From assembly GCA_003818505.1 (NCBI GenBank), contig RPRI01000026.1:1-55718 (forward strand): a DNA stretch of 55,718 nucleotides, read 5' to 3'. Under the pieces are notes generated by a model, which made no database searches, was not told the origin of the DNA, and saw nothing but the letters and a program-made list of their open reading frames with translations. The number at the start of each line of letters is the position of its first letter. Position 1 is the first letter of the stretch. Below are positions 45,616-55,718 of the stretch, in pieces. The translations under genes and the position numbers were made by a program. The DNA comes from Desulfobacteraceae bacterium. GTDB taxonomy: Bacteria > Desulfobacterota > Desulfobacteria > Desulfobacterales > RPRI01.

Positions 45616-47132
45616 TGGAATTAAGAGCTGAAGAAATAAGTCAGATAATTAAAGGTCAGATTGCGGATTATGACAAGAAGGTTGAGCTGAGCGAAACAGG
45701 TGTTGTCTTGTCTGTTGGCGATGGTATTGCCAGGGTATATGGACTTGAGAAAGTCATGGCTTTGGAACTTGTTGAATTCCCCGGCGGAATTTTAGGCCTT
45801 GTGCTTAACCTCGAAGAAGACAATGTGGGTATTGCCGTTATGGGCGAAGTTACCCACATAAAAGAGGGTGATGTTGTTAAACGCACAGGACGTATTGCCC
45901 AGGTTCCTGTTGGTGAGGCGGTTTTAGGGCGTGTTGTCTCTGCCGTCGGAGAGCCGATAGACGGAAAAGGTCCGATTGACGCAAAAGAGTTCAGAAGAGT
46001 TGAAATGGTCGCACCCGGCGTTATTGCGAGAAAAAGCGTTCATGAATCGATGCTGACCGGCCTTAAAGCCATCGATGCTATGACTCCGGTGGGCAGGGGC
46101 CAGCGCGAGCTTATCATAGGCGACCGCCAGATAGGGAAGACTGCGATTGCTATAGATTCTATCCTGAGCCAGAAAGGGCAGGGTGTTTATTGCATTTATG
46201 TTGCCTGCGGTCAGAAGAAATCAACAGTTGCCCAGGTTGTTGCCGTTCTCGAAAAATACGGAGCAATGGAATATACTACGGTTGTTGCGGCATGCGCAAG
46301 CGATCCCGCTACACTTCAGTATGTCGCTCCATATGCCGGGTGTGCAATGGGAGAATATTTCCGTGATAAGGGTCAGCATTCTTTAATCATATATGACGAT
46401 CTTTCAAAACAGGCGGCTGCATATCGTCAGGTCTCTCTTCTTTTGAGACGCCCGCCCGGCCGTGAAGCCTATCCTGGTGATATTTTCTATAACCATTCTA
46501 GGCTTCTTGAGCGCTCCGCGAAGCTGAATGATGAACTTGGTGCTGGCTCACTTACTGCTCTTCCGATTATTGAGACTCAGGCAGGTGACGTTTCCGCATA
46601 TATTCCAACAAATGTTATTTCGATTACAGACGGGCAGATTTACCTTGAACCCAGCCTTTTCTTTGCGGGTGTCAGGCCTGCTATCAATGTTGGTCTTTCA
46701 GTTTCCAGGGTTGGCGGAGCGGCTCAGGTTAAAGCCATGAAGCAGGTTGCAGGCAGTCTGCGGCTTGATCTTGCCCAGTATCGCGAACTCGAGGCCTTTG
46801 CGGCTTTCGGAAGCGATCTTGATAAGGCGACTCAGAGACAGCTTACACGCGGTGCCAGGTTAGTTGAAATTTTAAAACAGCCTCAGTATAAACCGTTGTC
46901 CATGGAGAAGCAGGTTACGATTCTATATGCCGGAACAAGAGGTTTTCTCGATAAGTATCCGGTTAATGTTCTTGCTAAATATGAGGCCGGTCTTTTTTCG
47001 TTTATTTCTGAAAAGCATCCACAGATATTCAAAGAACTTGCCGAGAAGAAAACCATCAACGAAGCATTGGACAAGATGATGGCGGATGCCTTGAATGCTT
47101 ATGATGAAGAATTCAAGGATACGATTAAATAA
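45615..47132 (+). CDS. atpA: ATP synthase F1 subunit alpha
   Basis: A 505-residue protein, normal. Walker A GDRQIGKT at ~169, [11 protein letters not shown] (Walker B) and the [21 protein letters not shown] signature region. It provides the non-catalytic nucleotide sites of the F1 head. Confidence 0.96.
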   Translation: MELRAEEISQIIKGQIADYDKKVELSETGVVLSVGDGIARVYGLEKVMALELVEFPGGILGLVLNLEEDNVGIAVMGEVTHIKEGDVVKRTGRIAQVPVGEAVLGRVVSAVGEPIDGKGPIDAKEFRRVEMVAPGVIARKSVHESMLTGLKAIDAMTPVGRGQRELIIGDRQIGKTAIAIDSILSQKGQGVYCIYVACGQKKSTVAQVVAVLEKYGAMEYTTVVAACASDPATLQYVAPYAGCAMGEYFRDKGQHSLIIYDDLSKQAAAYRQVSLLLRRPPGREAYPGDIFYNHSRLLERSAKLNDELGAGSLTALPIIETQAGDVSAYIPTNVISITDGQIYLEPSLFFAGVRPAINVGLSVSRVGGAAQVKAMKQVAGSLRLDLAQYRELEAFAAFGSDLDKATQRQLTRGARLVEILKQPQYKPLSMEKQVTILYAGTRGFLDKYPVNVLAKYEAGLFSFISEKHPQIFKELAEKKTINEALDKMMADALNAYDEEFKDTIK

Positions 47133-47190
47133 TATCGGCCCGGTCTTTTAATAATAATCTGAATCTTGAGATGGATAAGGGTTGAGTTGA

Positions 47191-48081
47191 ATGGCAACGT
47201 TAAAAGATGTCAAAACAAAAATAGGTGCAGTAAAGAAGACCAAGCAGATTACAAAAGCCATGAATATGGTGGCCGCTTCCAAGCTTCGGGGTGCACAGAC
47301 CAATATGATCGGTTTCAGGCCTTACGCAGGCAAATTTGCTGAAGTACTCGGCAGTCTTGCCGAACGGGGCGGAAGCGCGGCAACTCCGTTGCTGACTGTG
47401 CGTGAGAAGATTTCAAAAATAAACATCGTTCTCTGCACTTCAGACAGAGGGCTGTGCGGTGGGTTTAATTCAAACCTTATTTTGAAAGCGGACTCTTTAG
47501 TCAAAGAAAAATCCGGTTCTGATATCAAAATTTCTTTTACAAACTTCGGCAAAAAAGGGCGTGACTGGAGCCGTAAAAATAATTTTGAGATCGTAAGTGA
47601 ATATCTTGGGGTTGTTGGAGGAAGATTCGGGTTTAATGTTTCCGTTAATGCCGGGAAAAAGTTGATAGACGGATTTTTAAATGGAGAATATGATGAAGTT
47701 TATGTGATATATTCCGAATTTAAAAGTACGGCGAAGCAGGTTCCGGTAATTAAGAAGCTTCTTCCGATACCGCCTCTTGAAGCATCCGGAAAGCCTGAAA
47801 ACGCAAAGAAGCAATATCTTCCGGAGCATATATGCGAACCGACACCTGCCGAGCTTCTTGATGACATGCTTCCAAAAAATGTTTACGTACAGATTTACAG
47901 CGCTCTTTTGGAGACATCAACAAGTGAGCATGCTGCGAGAATGGCCGCGATGAATAATGCAACCAAGGCTTGTAATGATATGATTGATAGTCTTACACTG
48001 GCATACAACAAGGCCCGGCAGGCTTCCATCACTGCAGATCTTATGGATATTGTAGGTGGAGCGGAGGCGCTTAAAGGGTAA
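47191..48081 (+). CDS. atpG: ATP synthase F1 subunit gamma
   Basis: A 296-residue protein. KTKIGAVKKTKQITKAMNMVAASKL at the N-terminus and LTLAYNKARQASITADLMDIVGGAEAL at the C-terminus form the central rotor coiled coil; SDRGLCGGFN is the family signature. Separated from atpD by 144 bases containing a long stem-loop. Confidence 0.95.
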   Translation: MATLKDVKTKIGAVKKTKQITKAMNMVAASKLRGAQTNMIGFRPYAGKFAEVLGSLAERGGSAATPLLTVREKISKINIVLCTSDRGLCGGFNSNLILKADSLVKEKSGSDIKISFTNFGKKGRDWSRKNNFEIVSEYLGVVGGRFGFNVSVNAGKKLIDGFLNGEYDEVYVIYSEFKSTAKQVPVIKKLLPIPPLEASGKPENAKKQYLPEHICEPTPAELLDDMLPKNVYVQIYSALLETSTSEHAARMAAMNNATKACNDMIDSLTLAYNKARQASITADLMDIVGGAEALKG

Positions 48082-48129
48082 GCCGTCGTTCAAAAATAAC
48101 CGTAACATTGAAATGCCGCGACCGGCATA

Positions 48130-48182
48130 AGGAGCCGTAACGAAATGGTTGAAAATGTAATGGTTATTTCGTAACGGCTCCT
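48130..48182. repeat. Long stem-loop between atpG and atpD
   Basis: AGGAGCCGTAACGAAAT (48130-48146) and ATTTCGTAACGGCTCCT (48166-48182) are complementary at 16 of 17 positions around a 19-base loop. No T-run follows. It may attenuate or process the transcript inside the ATP synthase operon, or be a mobile repeat. Confidence 0.65.
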
Positions 48183-48225
48183 AAGAATTGAAAATACTGC
48201 ATTCAGTTTGATAGGAGGTTCATAG

Positions 48226-49644
<1,419 letters not shown>

Positions 49645-49661
49645 AAGTGAGGGCATATAAT

Positions 49662-50081
49662 ATGGCCGGAAACATAAAAATTGAAGTTGTTACACCTGAA
49701 AAATCAGTCGTAAGCGAAGATGCGCAGATTGTTATGGCTCCCGGCTCTCTGGGTGAATTTGGAGTTCTCATTGGCCATACACCTTTCTTTACCACACTTA
49801 AAGTGGGGATTATCCGATACAAGGACATTAAGGGAGAGGAAAGGTGCGTATTTGTCAACGGGGGATTTGCTGAAGCGCTTCCCGACAGAGTTACTGTGCT
49901 GGCGGAATCTGCTGAAAGAAGACGTGATATAGACTTGGAAAGGGCAAAGTCCGCTTTAAAACGCGCCCAGGAGCGTTTGGCGAAAGAGAGTGCCGATAAA
50001 GATTTGGATTTCATGAGGGCTAAGGCGGCTTTGGAAAGAGCATTGCACCGTGTGAGGCTTGCTGAAACAAAACGTCACTGA
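49662..50081 (+). CDS. atpC: ATP synthase F1 subunit epsilon
   Basis: 139 residues from ATG 49662; the GTG at 49647 would lie within the ribosome-binding region. IKIEVVTPEKSVVSEDAQIVMAPG and GEFGVLIGHTPFFTTL form the beta-sandwich, and the C-terminal helical hairpin (ERRRDIDLERAKSAL...) is full length, so ATPase inhibition by the epsilon arm is possible. Confidence 0.93.
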   Translation: MAGNIKIEVVTPEKSVVSEDAQIVMAPGSLGEFGVLIGHTPFFTTLKVGIIRYKDIKGEERCVFVNGGFAEALPDRVTVLAESAERRRDIDLERAKSALKRAQERLAKESADKDLDFMRAKAALERALHRVRLAETKRH

Positions 50082-50142
50082 TTACTTAAATATTTGCAGC
50101 AATATATTTACCCATTGCTGGTGGGTAATAATATTTATAAAT

Positions 50143-50176
50143 AGGGCGGCCGTATTGTAAAGGTTGCCCTTTTTTA
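50143..50176 (+). terminator. Terminator of the ATP synthase operon
   Basis: AGGGCGGCC and GGTTGCCCT pair over nine bases (two G-U), followed by a run of T. It is 60 bases past the atpC stop. Confidence 0.85.
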
Positions 50177-50290
50177 TTGACGACTGGCCTTTCTTGTCGC
50201 AAACCCCGCATTTTAAGGTGCGGTCAGAGGGAAGCTCCGTTCTTAAGATAGAGGGATTGCTCTTTGCACTAATCGCTGCTTGGAACAATT

Positions 50291-50319
50291 TTGATATATT
50301 TGATATAAACGCTTATAAT
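50291..50319 (+). promoter_or_regulatory. Promoter of the nucleotidyltransferase gene
   Basis: TTGATA (50291-50296), exactly 17 bases, then consensus TATAAT (50314-50319). The start codon at 50342 follows TGAGG. Confidence 0.75.
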
Positions 50320-50341
50320 CTTTTTTGTGTTTGAGGTTTTT

Positions 50342-51097
50342 ATGACAAGTAAACTCGCTGCTGTGATTCTTGCTGCCGGTTTGGGGAAAAGAATGAAATC
50401 CGACAAAGCAAAGGTATTACATGAGATTAATGGTAAACCGATGGTTATGTATGTTATTGAGACAGCTAAAAAAATTGTCGGAAACAATATTGTAGTTGTT
50501 ATAGGCAATCAGGCTGAAAAAGTCAGTGAAATAGTATCAAAAGAATATGAAGTCATTTTTGCCCTACAACAAGATCAGCTTGGCACAGGGCATGCTGTTA
50601 AGTGCGCTTTGCCTTTTTTGCCTGAATATTCGGAACAGGTTTTAATTCTATGCGGAGATGTGCCACTTCTTTCTTATCATACTTTAAAAAATCTTTATGA
50701 GGAACATATTAAATCAAATCGTGATATCTCGGTTGTGGCGGTTGAAACCGTTAATCCAAAGGGATACGGGAGAATTCTTCTCGATAATGAAAATAATGTA
50801 TCCGGAATAGTTGAGGAGATTGATGCAACAGATCGTCAGAGACAAATAAAAATAATCAATTCGGGTATATATTGTGTAAAAAAGGAATTTCTTCAATATT
50901 CCCTGAATAAAATCAGTTCTAATAATGCTCAAAAAGAATTTTATCTTACAGATATAATTAATATCGGATATAATTACAATAAAAATGTAGGAGCATTTAT
51001 TGGACAGGATAATGAAGAGCTATTAGGAATAAACAGCGTTCAGGATTTAATGGCTATAGAGCACATTATCCGGAAACGGTCGGGTATTATATCTTGA
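50342..51097 (+). CDS. UDP-GlcNAc pyrophosphorylase-like protein, GlmU N-terminal domain only
   Basis: 251 residues from ATG 50342. LAAVILAAGLGKRMKSDKAKVLHEINGKPM is the GlmU uridyltransferase signature, QDQLGTGHAVKCAL and LILCGDVPLL the nucleotide and Mg sites, GYGRILLD and IVEEIDAT follow in order, and LLGINSVQDLMAIEHIIRKR is the linker helix. In ordinary GlmU (~455 residues) a left-handed beta-helix acetyltransferase follows; here a stop comes right after the linker and no such repeats lie downstream. So this is a stand-alone pyrophosphorylase; the acetyltransferase must be elsewhere if UDP-GlcNAc is made by the usual route. Confidence 0.82.
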   Translation: MTSKLAAVILAAGLGKRMKSDKAKVLHEINGKPMVMYVIETAKKIVGNNIVVVIGNQAEKVSEIVSKEYEVIFALQQDQLGTGHAVKCALPFLPEYSEQVLILCGDVPLLSYHTLKNLYEEHIKSNRDISVVAVETVNPKGYGRILLDNENNVSGIVEEIDATDRQRQIKIINSGIYCVKKEFLQYSLNKISSNNAQKEFYLTDIINIGYNYNKNVGAFIGQDNEELLGINSVQDLMAIEHIIRKRSGIIS

Positions 51098-51147
51098 CTT
51101 TGGTGTTAATGGGATATTATAAAAGATTTATAATATGAGGTGGCGAA

Positions 51148-51393
51148 TTGGATAACGAATTGATTCTACGGCAATTTGATGAAATAGAAAATAAACTTGA
51201 AAAAGTGGTTGCAGTTTGCAAATCATACGAGGCTATCAATTTAGAACTGAATAATAAAATAGTGAAATTAGAGGAGGAACTGCAGGGGAAGATTGAGACG
51301 GAAAAGAGCTATTTACTGGAGAGAAATATTATCCGCTCGAAGATAGACAATCTTCTCAGCAAGCTTGATGGTATTACAGACGCTCATAAATAA
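51148..51393 (+). CDS. Small coiled-coil protein, ZapB-like
   Basis: An 81-residue protein with a TTG start behind GAGGTGG. Nearly the whole protein is a predicted coiled coil (RQFDEIENKLEKVVAVC, LNNKIVKLEEELQG). The position directly before zapA and the length are those of ZapB, the division-ring spacer; sequence alone cannot prove this. Confidence 0.65.
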   Translation: MDNELILRQFDEIENKLEKVVAVCKSYEAINLELNNKIVKLEEELQGKIETEKSYLLERNIIRSKIDNLLSKLDGITDAHK

Positions 51394-51429
51394 CAGCCAA
51401 TAAAATTATTTTGAAAGGTAGATATTTAT

Positions 51430-51735
51430 TTGGAACAATATGTAAAAATTGATATTTTTGGGAAGCAATATACTTTTAAAGCCGAGACTGAATTTTCTCA
51501 TGCAAAAGAGGTTGCCGATCTTCTTGTCAAAGAGGTTAGAAGGGTTGAATTGCGTCAGCCGGATTTCCCGGCAAGTAATAACCCACTCGGAATTATGATT
51601 TTGACTGCTTTGAATATTGCAAATGATAATATTGAGATAAAAAAAAATCATTCGGAATTCCTTAATGAAATTTCAGACAAATCGGTAAAATTGCTCAACA
51701 AATTAGATGATTGTTTAATGCAGGTGTTTCCATGA
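51430..51735 (+). CDS. zapA: Cell division protein ZapA
   Basis: A 101-residue protein with a TTG start. YVKIDIFGKQYTFKAE is the beta-hairpin start of ZapA, then ADLLVKEVRRVE and the long helix ALNIANDNIEIKK. It bundles FtsZ filaments. The 6S RNA gene follows, the same arrangement as in many proteobacteria. Confidence 0.87.
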   Translation: MEQYVKIDIFGKQYTFKAETEFSHAKEVADLLVKEVRRVELRQPDFPASNNPLGIMILTALNIANDNIEIKKNHSEFLNEISDKSVKLLNKLDDCLMQVFP

Positions 51736-51895
51736 TTTGTAGATTGAGTAAAAATTGGCGAGAAAGATATTATATTATTTCTACCTTTCGACTTTTTAAT
51801 TTAAACCAGCTTACATTTTTATGAGTCTTTCTGTAATTTCTCCTGTAGAGGGTTTGTCTCTAACCGGGATTTAAGCATCTGAATTTATTTGTTGT

Positions 51896-52077
51896 TAAAA
51901 CCCCTGCCGTGTTCGTGATTGGTATTTGTTCTTTGATCCAACAAAGATAAAATAAGGAGCCTTCCTCGGTTTTGGTGTGCATGTTCTGCTTGTACAGAAA
52001 AGCCTAAAGAAACCATAAGGCACCAACTTTGAACTTTCGGTTCAGAGACTTACCAACACGGCATAGTGCGGGGGTTC
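51896..52077 (+). ncRNA. ssrS: 6S RNA
   Basis: The closing stem CCCC-T-GCCGTGTT (51901-51913) pairs with AACACGGC...GGGG (52055-52073). The central part aligns by eye with E. coli 6S RNA: CCTCGGTTTTGGTGTGCATG against the CGGUUGGUGAGCAUGC region, CAGAAAAGCCTAAAGAAAC against GAGAAGCCUUAAAACUG, and TTGAACTTTCGGTTCAGAG against the CUUGAACCAAGGGUUCAAG stem. It binds sigma-70 RNA polymerase in stationary phase. The ends are approximate to ~10 bases. Confidence 0.88.
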
Positions 52078-52179
52078 ACAAATTATTCAAAAGACCGGAC
52101 AGAGACATCAGCAAAGGGGTCGGTTGATTCCTCACCATTTTCCTCCCATCTATACAGCTGTTTTCACATCAGTAATCTT

Positions 52180-52199
52180 GACGACTCCTTAAAAAGTCG
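52180..52199. repeat. Solitary family B-like terminal repeat
   Basis: GACGACTCCTTAAAAAGTCG resembles the left end at 10551 (GACGGCTTCGTAAAAAGTC). No partner end is found nearby. Confidence 0.35.
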
Positions 52200-52292
52200 C
52201 AAAAGCGGTATATTTTTTAAAACCACTAAGTATTTTCAGGCTATACTTGGCATTTTTAAAACATATAAACAGTCAACAACTGGAGATTAATA

Positions 52293-53852
52293 ATGTATCA
52301 ATATATATTAGTCGGCATTCTCTTATTTTGTTTGGGATATGCCGTTTCCTATTGGGTAAGAGGTAAAATTACTTCCCGAAAAATCAAGGCAGCTGAAAAT
52401 GAAGCTTCCAGAATAATTGATGCTGCAAAAATAAGGTCGGAAGCTGTTGTTAAAGAAGCTCAGGTTGAAGCCAAAGACAGGCTTTTTAGAATGAAAAGTG
52501 AGTTTGATATTGAAACAAAAGAAACAAGAGCTGAGCTGAAGAAACGTGAAAAAAGATTAATCCAAAAAGAGGAAAGCATAGATAACAAGCTTGAGCAGAT
52601 TGAGAGGAGAGACCGGGAAATATCGAGAAAAGAGGCCATACTCCAAAAAAGGGAAGAAAATATTGAGCAAAGCGAAATTAAATATGATGAGTTGATAGAA
52701 GAACAGAAAAAACAACTCGAAAGAATATCCGATCTTACGGCAGAACAAGCCAAGGATCTTCTGGTCAGGGCCATGGAGAATGAAGCAAGGCATGATGCTG
52801 CAAAACTGATAAAAAAGATCGAAAATGAAACGAAAGAAGAGGCCGACAAGAAAGCAAAAAACATTATGGCGACCGCTATACAGAGATATGCGGGGGAATA
52901 TGTTGCCGAGCGTACCGTTTCGGTTGTTCAACTGCCTAATGATGAAATGAAAGGAAGGATTATAGGAAGAGAAGGTCGTAACATCAGGGCACTTGAAGCA
53001 GCAACAGGAATTGATCTTATCATAGACGATACTCCTGAAGCAGTAATTTTATCCGGATTTAATCCTGTAAGAAGGGAAGTTGCGCGTATATCACTTATGC
53101 GACTTATATCTGACGGCCGGATTCATCCGGCCAGGATAGAGGATATTGTGAAAAAAGTCGGACTGGAGGTTGATCAGGTAATTAAGGAGGCAGGAGAGCA
53201 GGCAGCCTTTGATTTGGGTGTACACGGAATTCATAATGAACTTATCAAGTTTATAGGGCGGTTGAAATTCAGAACAAGTTATGCTCAAAATGTTCTGCAG
53301 CATTCAATAGAAGTCGGTTTTTTAAGCGGAATAATGGCCTCGGAATTGGGTCTAAGCTCAAAGCTCGCGAGACGAATGGGTTTATTGCATGATATCGGAA
53401 AAGCTATTGATCATGAAGTTGAAGGGCCGCACGCGGTTATAGGGGCAAATCTTGCAAAGAAATTTGGTGAAGCTCCCAAAGTTGTTCATGCAATTGCCGC
53501 TCATCATGAAGATGTCCAGCCTGCCTCTGTATATGCATATCTCGTACAGGCTGCAGACGGCCTCTCTGGAGCAAGGCCTGGAGCCAGGAAAGAATTGCTG
53601 GAAAATTATATTAAAAGACTTGAAGATTTAGAAAAAATAGCAAATTCATTTAAAGGAGTTTCGAACACCTATGCTATTCAAGCTGGAAGGGAACTTAGAG
53701 TAATCGTGGAAAGCGGAATTATATCGGATGAAGATTCGGTCTTGTTAAGCAGGGATATTGCAAAGAAAATAGAAGAATCGCTTGTCTTTCCGGGGCAGAT
53801 AAAAGTGATAGTGATACGCGAAACGAGGGCAGTTGAGTTTGCAAATAAATGA
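52293..53852 (+). CDS. rny: Ribonuclease Y
   Basis: A 519-residue protein. An N-terminal membrane helix (~5-22) is followed by a long charged coiled coil (~25-195), a KH domain with [19 protein letters not shown] (~215) and an HD phosphohydrolase domain (HSIEVGF at ~335, [12 protein letters not shown] at ~364, AAHHED). It is a membrane endoribonuclease starting mRNA decay. AT-rich leader with TGGAG before the ATG. Confidence 0.95.
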   Translation: MYQYILVGILLFCLGYAVSYWVRGKITSRKIKAAENEASRIIDAAKIRSEAVVKEAQVEAKDRLFRMKSEFDIETKETRAELKKREKRLIQKEESIDNKLEQIERRDREISRKEAILQKREENIEQSEIKYDELIEEQKKQLERISDLTAEQAKDLLVRAMENEARHDAAKLIKKIENETKEEADKKAKNIMATAIQRYAGEYVAERTVSVVQLPNDEMKGRIIGREGRNIRALEAATGIDLIIDDTPEAVILSGFNPVRREVARISLMRLISDGRIHPARIEDIVKKVGLEVDQVIKEAGEQAAFDLGVHGIHNELIKFIGRLKFRTSYAQNVLQHSIEVGFLSGIMASELGLSSKLARRMGLLHDIGKAIDHEVEGPHAVIGANLAKKFGEAPKVVHAIAAHHEDVQPASVYAYLVQAADGLSGARPGARKELLENYIKRLEDLEKIANSFKGVSNTYAIQAGRELRVIVESGIISDEDSVLLSRDIAKKIEESLVFPGQIKVIVIRETRAVEFANK

Positions 53853-53859
53853 GGGTGCA

Positions 53860-55149
53860 ATGGCAAGTTTAATCAATGTTTTTGAAGAAAGAGGTTTTGT
53901 TGAAAAAACAACTCATGACGAGGAGCTTAAAGAGTATATCCGGAATAATAAAGTGACTTGTTATATCGGTTTTGATCCTACCGCGTCGAGTCTGCACGTG
54001 GGAAGTCTTGTTCCGATAATGGCGCTGGCCCATATGCAGAATCATGGTCACAGACCTATAGCGCTTGTAGGGGGCGGAACAGGGCTTGTAGGCGACCCAA
54101 GCGGAAAAACAGAGATGAGGAAGCTATTAACACTTGAAATTGCAGAAGAGAATGCCAGGGGAATAAAGAAACAACTTTCAAGATTTATTGATTTCAGCGA
54201 GGGGAAAGCGCTTCTGGTTAACAATAATGACTGGCTTTGCGAACTGAAATACATTCCGTTTTTAAGGGATATTGGAAGGCATTTTTCAGTCAATAGGATG
54301 ATAAAAGCTGAAAGTTATAAATTGCGACTTGATTCTGAGGAAGGTCTCAGCTTTATTGAATTTAATTACATGCTTTTGCAGGCATATGATTTTCTGGAAC
54401 TATTCGATAAGTACGGGTGCAGGCTACAAATGGGGGGGAGCGACCAGTGGGGAAACATTGTTGCCGGAATAGAACTTATTAGAAAAATCAGGAAAGGAAG
54501 TTCATTCGGTATTACATTCCCTTTAATAAAAACAAGCAACGGCGCAAAGATGGGAAAGACAGCGAAAGGAGCGGTTTGGCTTGATACGAAAAGAACAACT
54601 CCTTATGATTACTATCAATACTGGATAAACACAGATGACAGGGATGTGGAACGTTTTTTGGCACTTTTCACATTTTTGCCAATGGATGAAATACAACAAA
54701 CACGAAATTTATACGGATCTGATTTAAACAGCGCTAAGACTATCCTTGCGTTTGAAACAACATTGCTTGCACACGGGTGTGAAGAAGCTGTTAATGCTTA
54801 CAGGGCGGCGGCAAGTGTTTTCGGAGAACGCTTTGTCCCAAATAGTATCTTACCGTCCAGTTCAGTCCCAAGGGATAATTCGTTAGTAGAAGAGGCTTCA
54901 GTTCCCTGCTCATATATGAATGCGGATATGTTTGATCCTGGTATAGCAGCCTTTAAACTATTTCAGGATGTAAAACTGGCTTCATCGGGCGGAGCATCGA
55001 GAAGACTGATAGAGCAAGGCGGCGCATATATAAACGACAGACGCATTGAAAAGTTCGATGAATTGATTACTTCAAATGATATCAACAATATGGAAATCTT
55101 ATTAAGATCAGGGAAAAAACGTTTCCATAAAATCAAAATAAAAAGGTAA
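53860..55149 (+). CDS. tyrS: Tyrosyl-tRNA synthetase
   Basis: 429 residues from ATG 53860; GAGGG lies just before and the longer frame from 53833 overlaps rny. GFDPTASSLHVGSLV carries the HIGH-type motif (HVGS), FNYMLLQAYDFLEL and QMGGSDQWGNIVAG bind tyrosine, and KMGKT at ~230 is the KMSKS loop. The last ~65 residues are an S4 RNA-binding domain (ASRRLIEQGGAYIND). It charges tRNA-Tyr. Confidence 0.95.
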   Translation: MASLINVFEERGFVEKTTHDEELKEYIRNNKVTCYIGFDPTASSLHVGSLVPIMALAHMQNHGHRPIALVGGGTGLVGDPSGKTEMRKLLTLEIAEENARGIKKQLSRFIDFSEGKALLVNNNDWLCELKYIPFLRDIGRHFSVNRMIKAESYKLRLDSEEGLSFIEFNYMLLQAYDFLELFDKYGCRLQMGGSDQWGNIVAGIELIRKIRKGSSFGITFPLIKTSNGAKMGKTAKGAVWLDTKRTTPYDYYQYWINTDDRDVERFLALFTFLPMDEIQQTRNLYGSDLNSAKTILAFETTLLAHGCEEAVNAYRAAASVFGERFVPNSILPSSSVPRDNSLVEEASVPCSYMNADMFDPGIAAFKLFQDVKLASSGGASRRLIEQGGAYINDRRIEKFDELITSNDINNMEILLRSGKKRFHKIKIKR

Positions 55150-55156
55150 ATAACGC

Positions 55157-55185
55157 TTGACATAATCCATCTCTGAGGATAGATA
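55157..55185 (+). promoter_or_regulatory. rRNA promoter P1
   Basis: TTGACA (55157-55162), a 17-base spacer ending GAGGA, TAGATA (55180-55185). Confidence 0.6.
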
Positions 55186-55266
55186 GCGCTTCTCTTTATT
55201 TATTTTGACCTATGTTTTCTTCAGTAAATAAATAATAGTAATAAATTAAAAAGACTTTTATTTTTG

Positions 55267-55295
55267 TTGACAAACAATATCCACAAGGATAGAAG
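55267..55295 (+). promoter_or_regulatory. rRNA promoter P2
   Basis: TTGACA (55267-55272), a 17-base spacer ending AAGGA, TAGAAG (55290-55295). Confidence 0.6.
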
Positions 55296-55359
55296 AATAT
55301 CTCTTTTTTTAACTGTCCGGTGCGATATAAATAAAAGTCTCGGCGAATAAAAAAATTGC

Positions 55360-55389
55360 TTGACAAAGAAGAATAAAAAGTAGTATTTA
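55360..55389 (+). promoter_or_regulatory. rRNA promoter P3
   Basis: TTGACA (55360-55365), an 18-base spacer, TATTTA (55384-55389). The sequence around the -35, AAAAAATTGCTTGACA, is shared with P4. Confidence 0.55.
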
Positions 55390-55454
55390 ATAATTCTTTC
55401 CAAATCGATTGAACCTTTTGAAAAAGCAGTTTTTATAAATAATTAAAAAATTGC

Positions 55455-55483
55455 TTGACACAAAAGATAACTTAGGATATAAG
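55455..55483 (+). promoter_or_regulatory. rRNA promoter P4
   Basis: TTGACA (55455-55460), a 17-base spacer ending TAGGA, TATAAG (55478-55483). The closest to consensus and nearest to 16S. Confidence 0.75.
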
Positions 55484-55525
55484 TATTCTTTTTTTGCAAT
55501 ATCGGCTGCTGTTTCAGCGGCTACT

Positions 55526-55546
55526 TGATCTTTGAAAACTAAATAG
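55526..55546 (+). promoter_or_regulatory. boxA-like antitermination site in the rRNA leader
   Basis: TGATCTTTGAAAACTAAATA resembles the boxA core TGCTCTTTGAA, and it lies between the last promoter and 16S, where Nus-factor antitermination sites occur. Confidence 0.6.
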
Positions 55547-55602
55547 TGACAGCTTGTGAGTTAGGTCTCACGCATGCATATGCATGCAACAATTTGATAG
55601 TT

Positions 55603-55718
55603 TAATTGGAGAGTTTGATCCTGGCTCAGAATGAACGCTGGCGGCGTGCTTAACACATGCAAGTCGCACGAGAACTCTTTAGCTTGCTAAAGATAGTAAA
55701 GTGGCGCACGGGTGAGTA
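55603..55718 (+). rRNA. 16S ribosomal RNA, 5' part
   Basis: The universal AGAGTTTGATCCTGGCTCAG follows 55610 and is continued by the conserved GAACGCTGGCGGCGTGCTTAACACATGCAAGTCG and GGCGCACGGGTGAGTA. The 5' end is placed by alignment with the E. coli start. The gene runs off the window; about 116 bases are present, including variable region V1, compatible with a Desulfobacterales-like organism. Confidence 0.97.

Larger units (their letters stand above)
51736..52292. other. Intergenic region containing 6S RNA
   Basis: Of these 557 bases, roughly 51896-52077 are 6S RNA. Before it lies an AT-rich stretch with no named feature; after it is a family B terminal-repeat-like sequence (52180-52199). 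No protein gene is supported. Confidence 0.6.
55150..55602. other. rRNA leader and promoter region
   Basis: This 453-base AT-rich stretch holds four tandem promoters, a boxA-like leader and a 16-base palindrome, and leads directly into 16S rRNA. No protein gene is supported. Confidence 0.7.

Noticed and set aside
50342-51147. Frameshifted full-length GlmU
   Set aside because: No hexapeptide-repeat coding sequence is found in any frame after 51097; the next gene is a coiled-coil protein.
52066-52290. 74-residue ORF before rny
   Set aside because: It begins inside 6S RNA and crosses a repeat end; no ribosome-binding site.

Overview
The window looks like chromosomal DNA of a strictly anaerobic Desulfobacterota (Desulfobacterales-like) bacterium. 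The grounds are the first ~116 bases of a 16S rRNA gene at the right edge, a split ATP synthase operon (b', b, delta, alpha, gamma, beta, epsilon, with no a or c subunit genes), a zapA-6S RNA pair, a 2-hydroxyacyl-CoA dehydratase-like activase, a cytosolic NAD(P)-linked [NiFe] hydrogenase, a sigma-54 stress circuit, and many small inverted-repeat elements of the kind common in that group. The assignment is inference; no database was consulted.

Layout. 0.3-13 kb: surface polysaccharide locus, all on the + strand. It holds a GT2 glycosyltransferase, a methyltransferase, two GT4 glycosyltransferases, an asparagine synthase, a membrane PHP-domain protein, WbqC-like and PIG-L-like proteins, a DegT aminotransferase and a WecA/MraY-type phosphosugar transferase, interrupted by miniature elements. 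13-17.5 kb: one 1492-residue protein fusing two activator ATPase modules to dehydratase-like modules. 17.8 kb: a small orphan gene with its own promoter and terminator. 18.4-29.2 kb: a hydrogenase operon (NuoE-like, NuoF fused to a GltD-like flavoprotein, NuoG-like, small and large [NiFe] subunits, maturation protease) followed by a receiver protein and a membrane histidine kinase. 29.2-35.1 kb, minus strand: tandem UspA, UspA, CBS and STAS-like genes behind a good sigma-54 promoter, directly downstream of an NtrC-type regulator and its sensor kinase.

35.3-43.7 kb: tRNA-Pro(GGG), LD-carboxypeptidase, a serine beta-lactamase-like hydrolase, then the rod-shape set mreB-mreC-mreD-mrdA-rodA. 44-50 kb: ATP synthase operon with promoter and terminator. 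50.3-55.1 kb: a stand-alone UDP-GlcNAc pyrophosphorylase-like gene, a ZapB-like coiled coil, zapA, 6S RNA, RNase Y and tyrS. 55.15-55.7 kb: four tandem TTGACA promoters, a boxA-like leader and the start of 16S rRNA.

The two regions most worth follow-up are the hydrogenase with a second pyridine-nucleotide flavoprotein fused to its diaphorase, which could couple H2 to both NAD and NADP or act by electron bifurcation, and the compact sigma-54 two-component/stress-protein module, in which sensor, activator, presumed enhancer, promoter and targets lie side by side.
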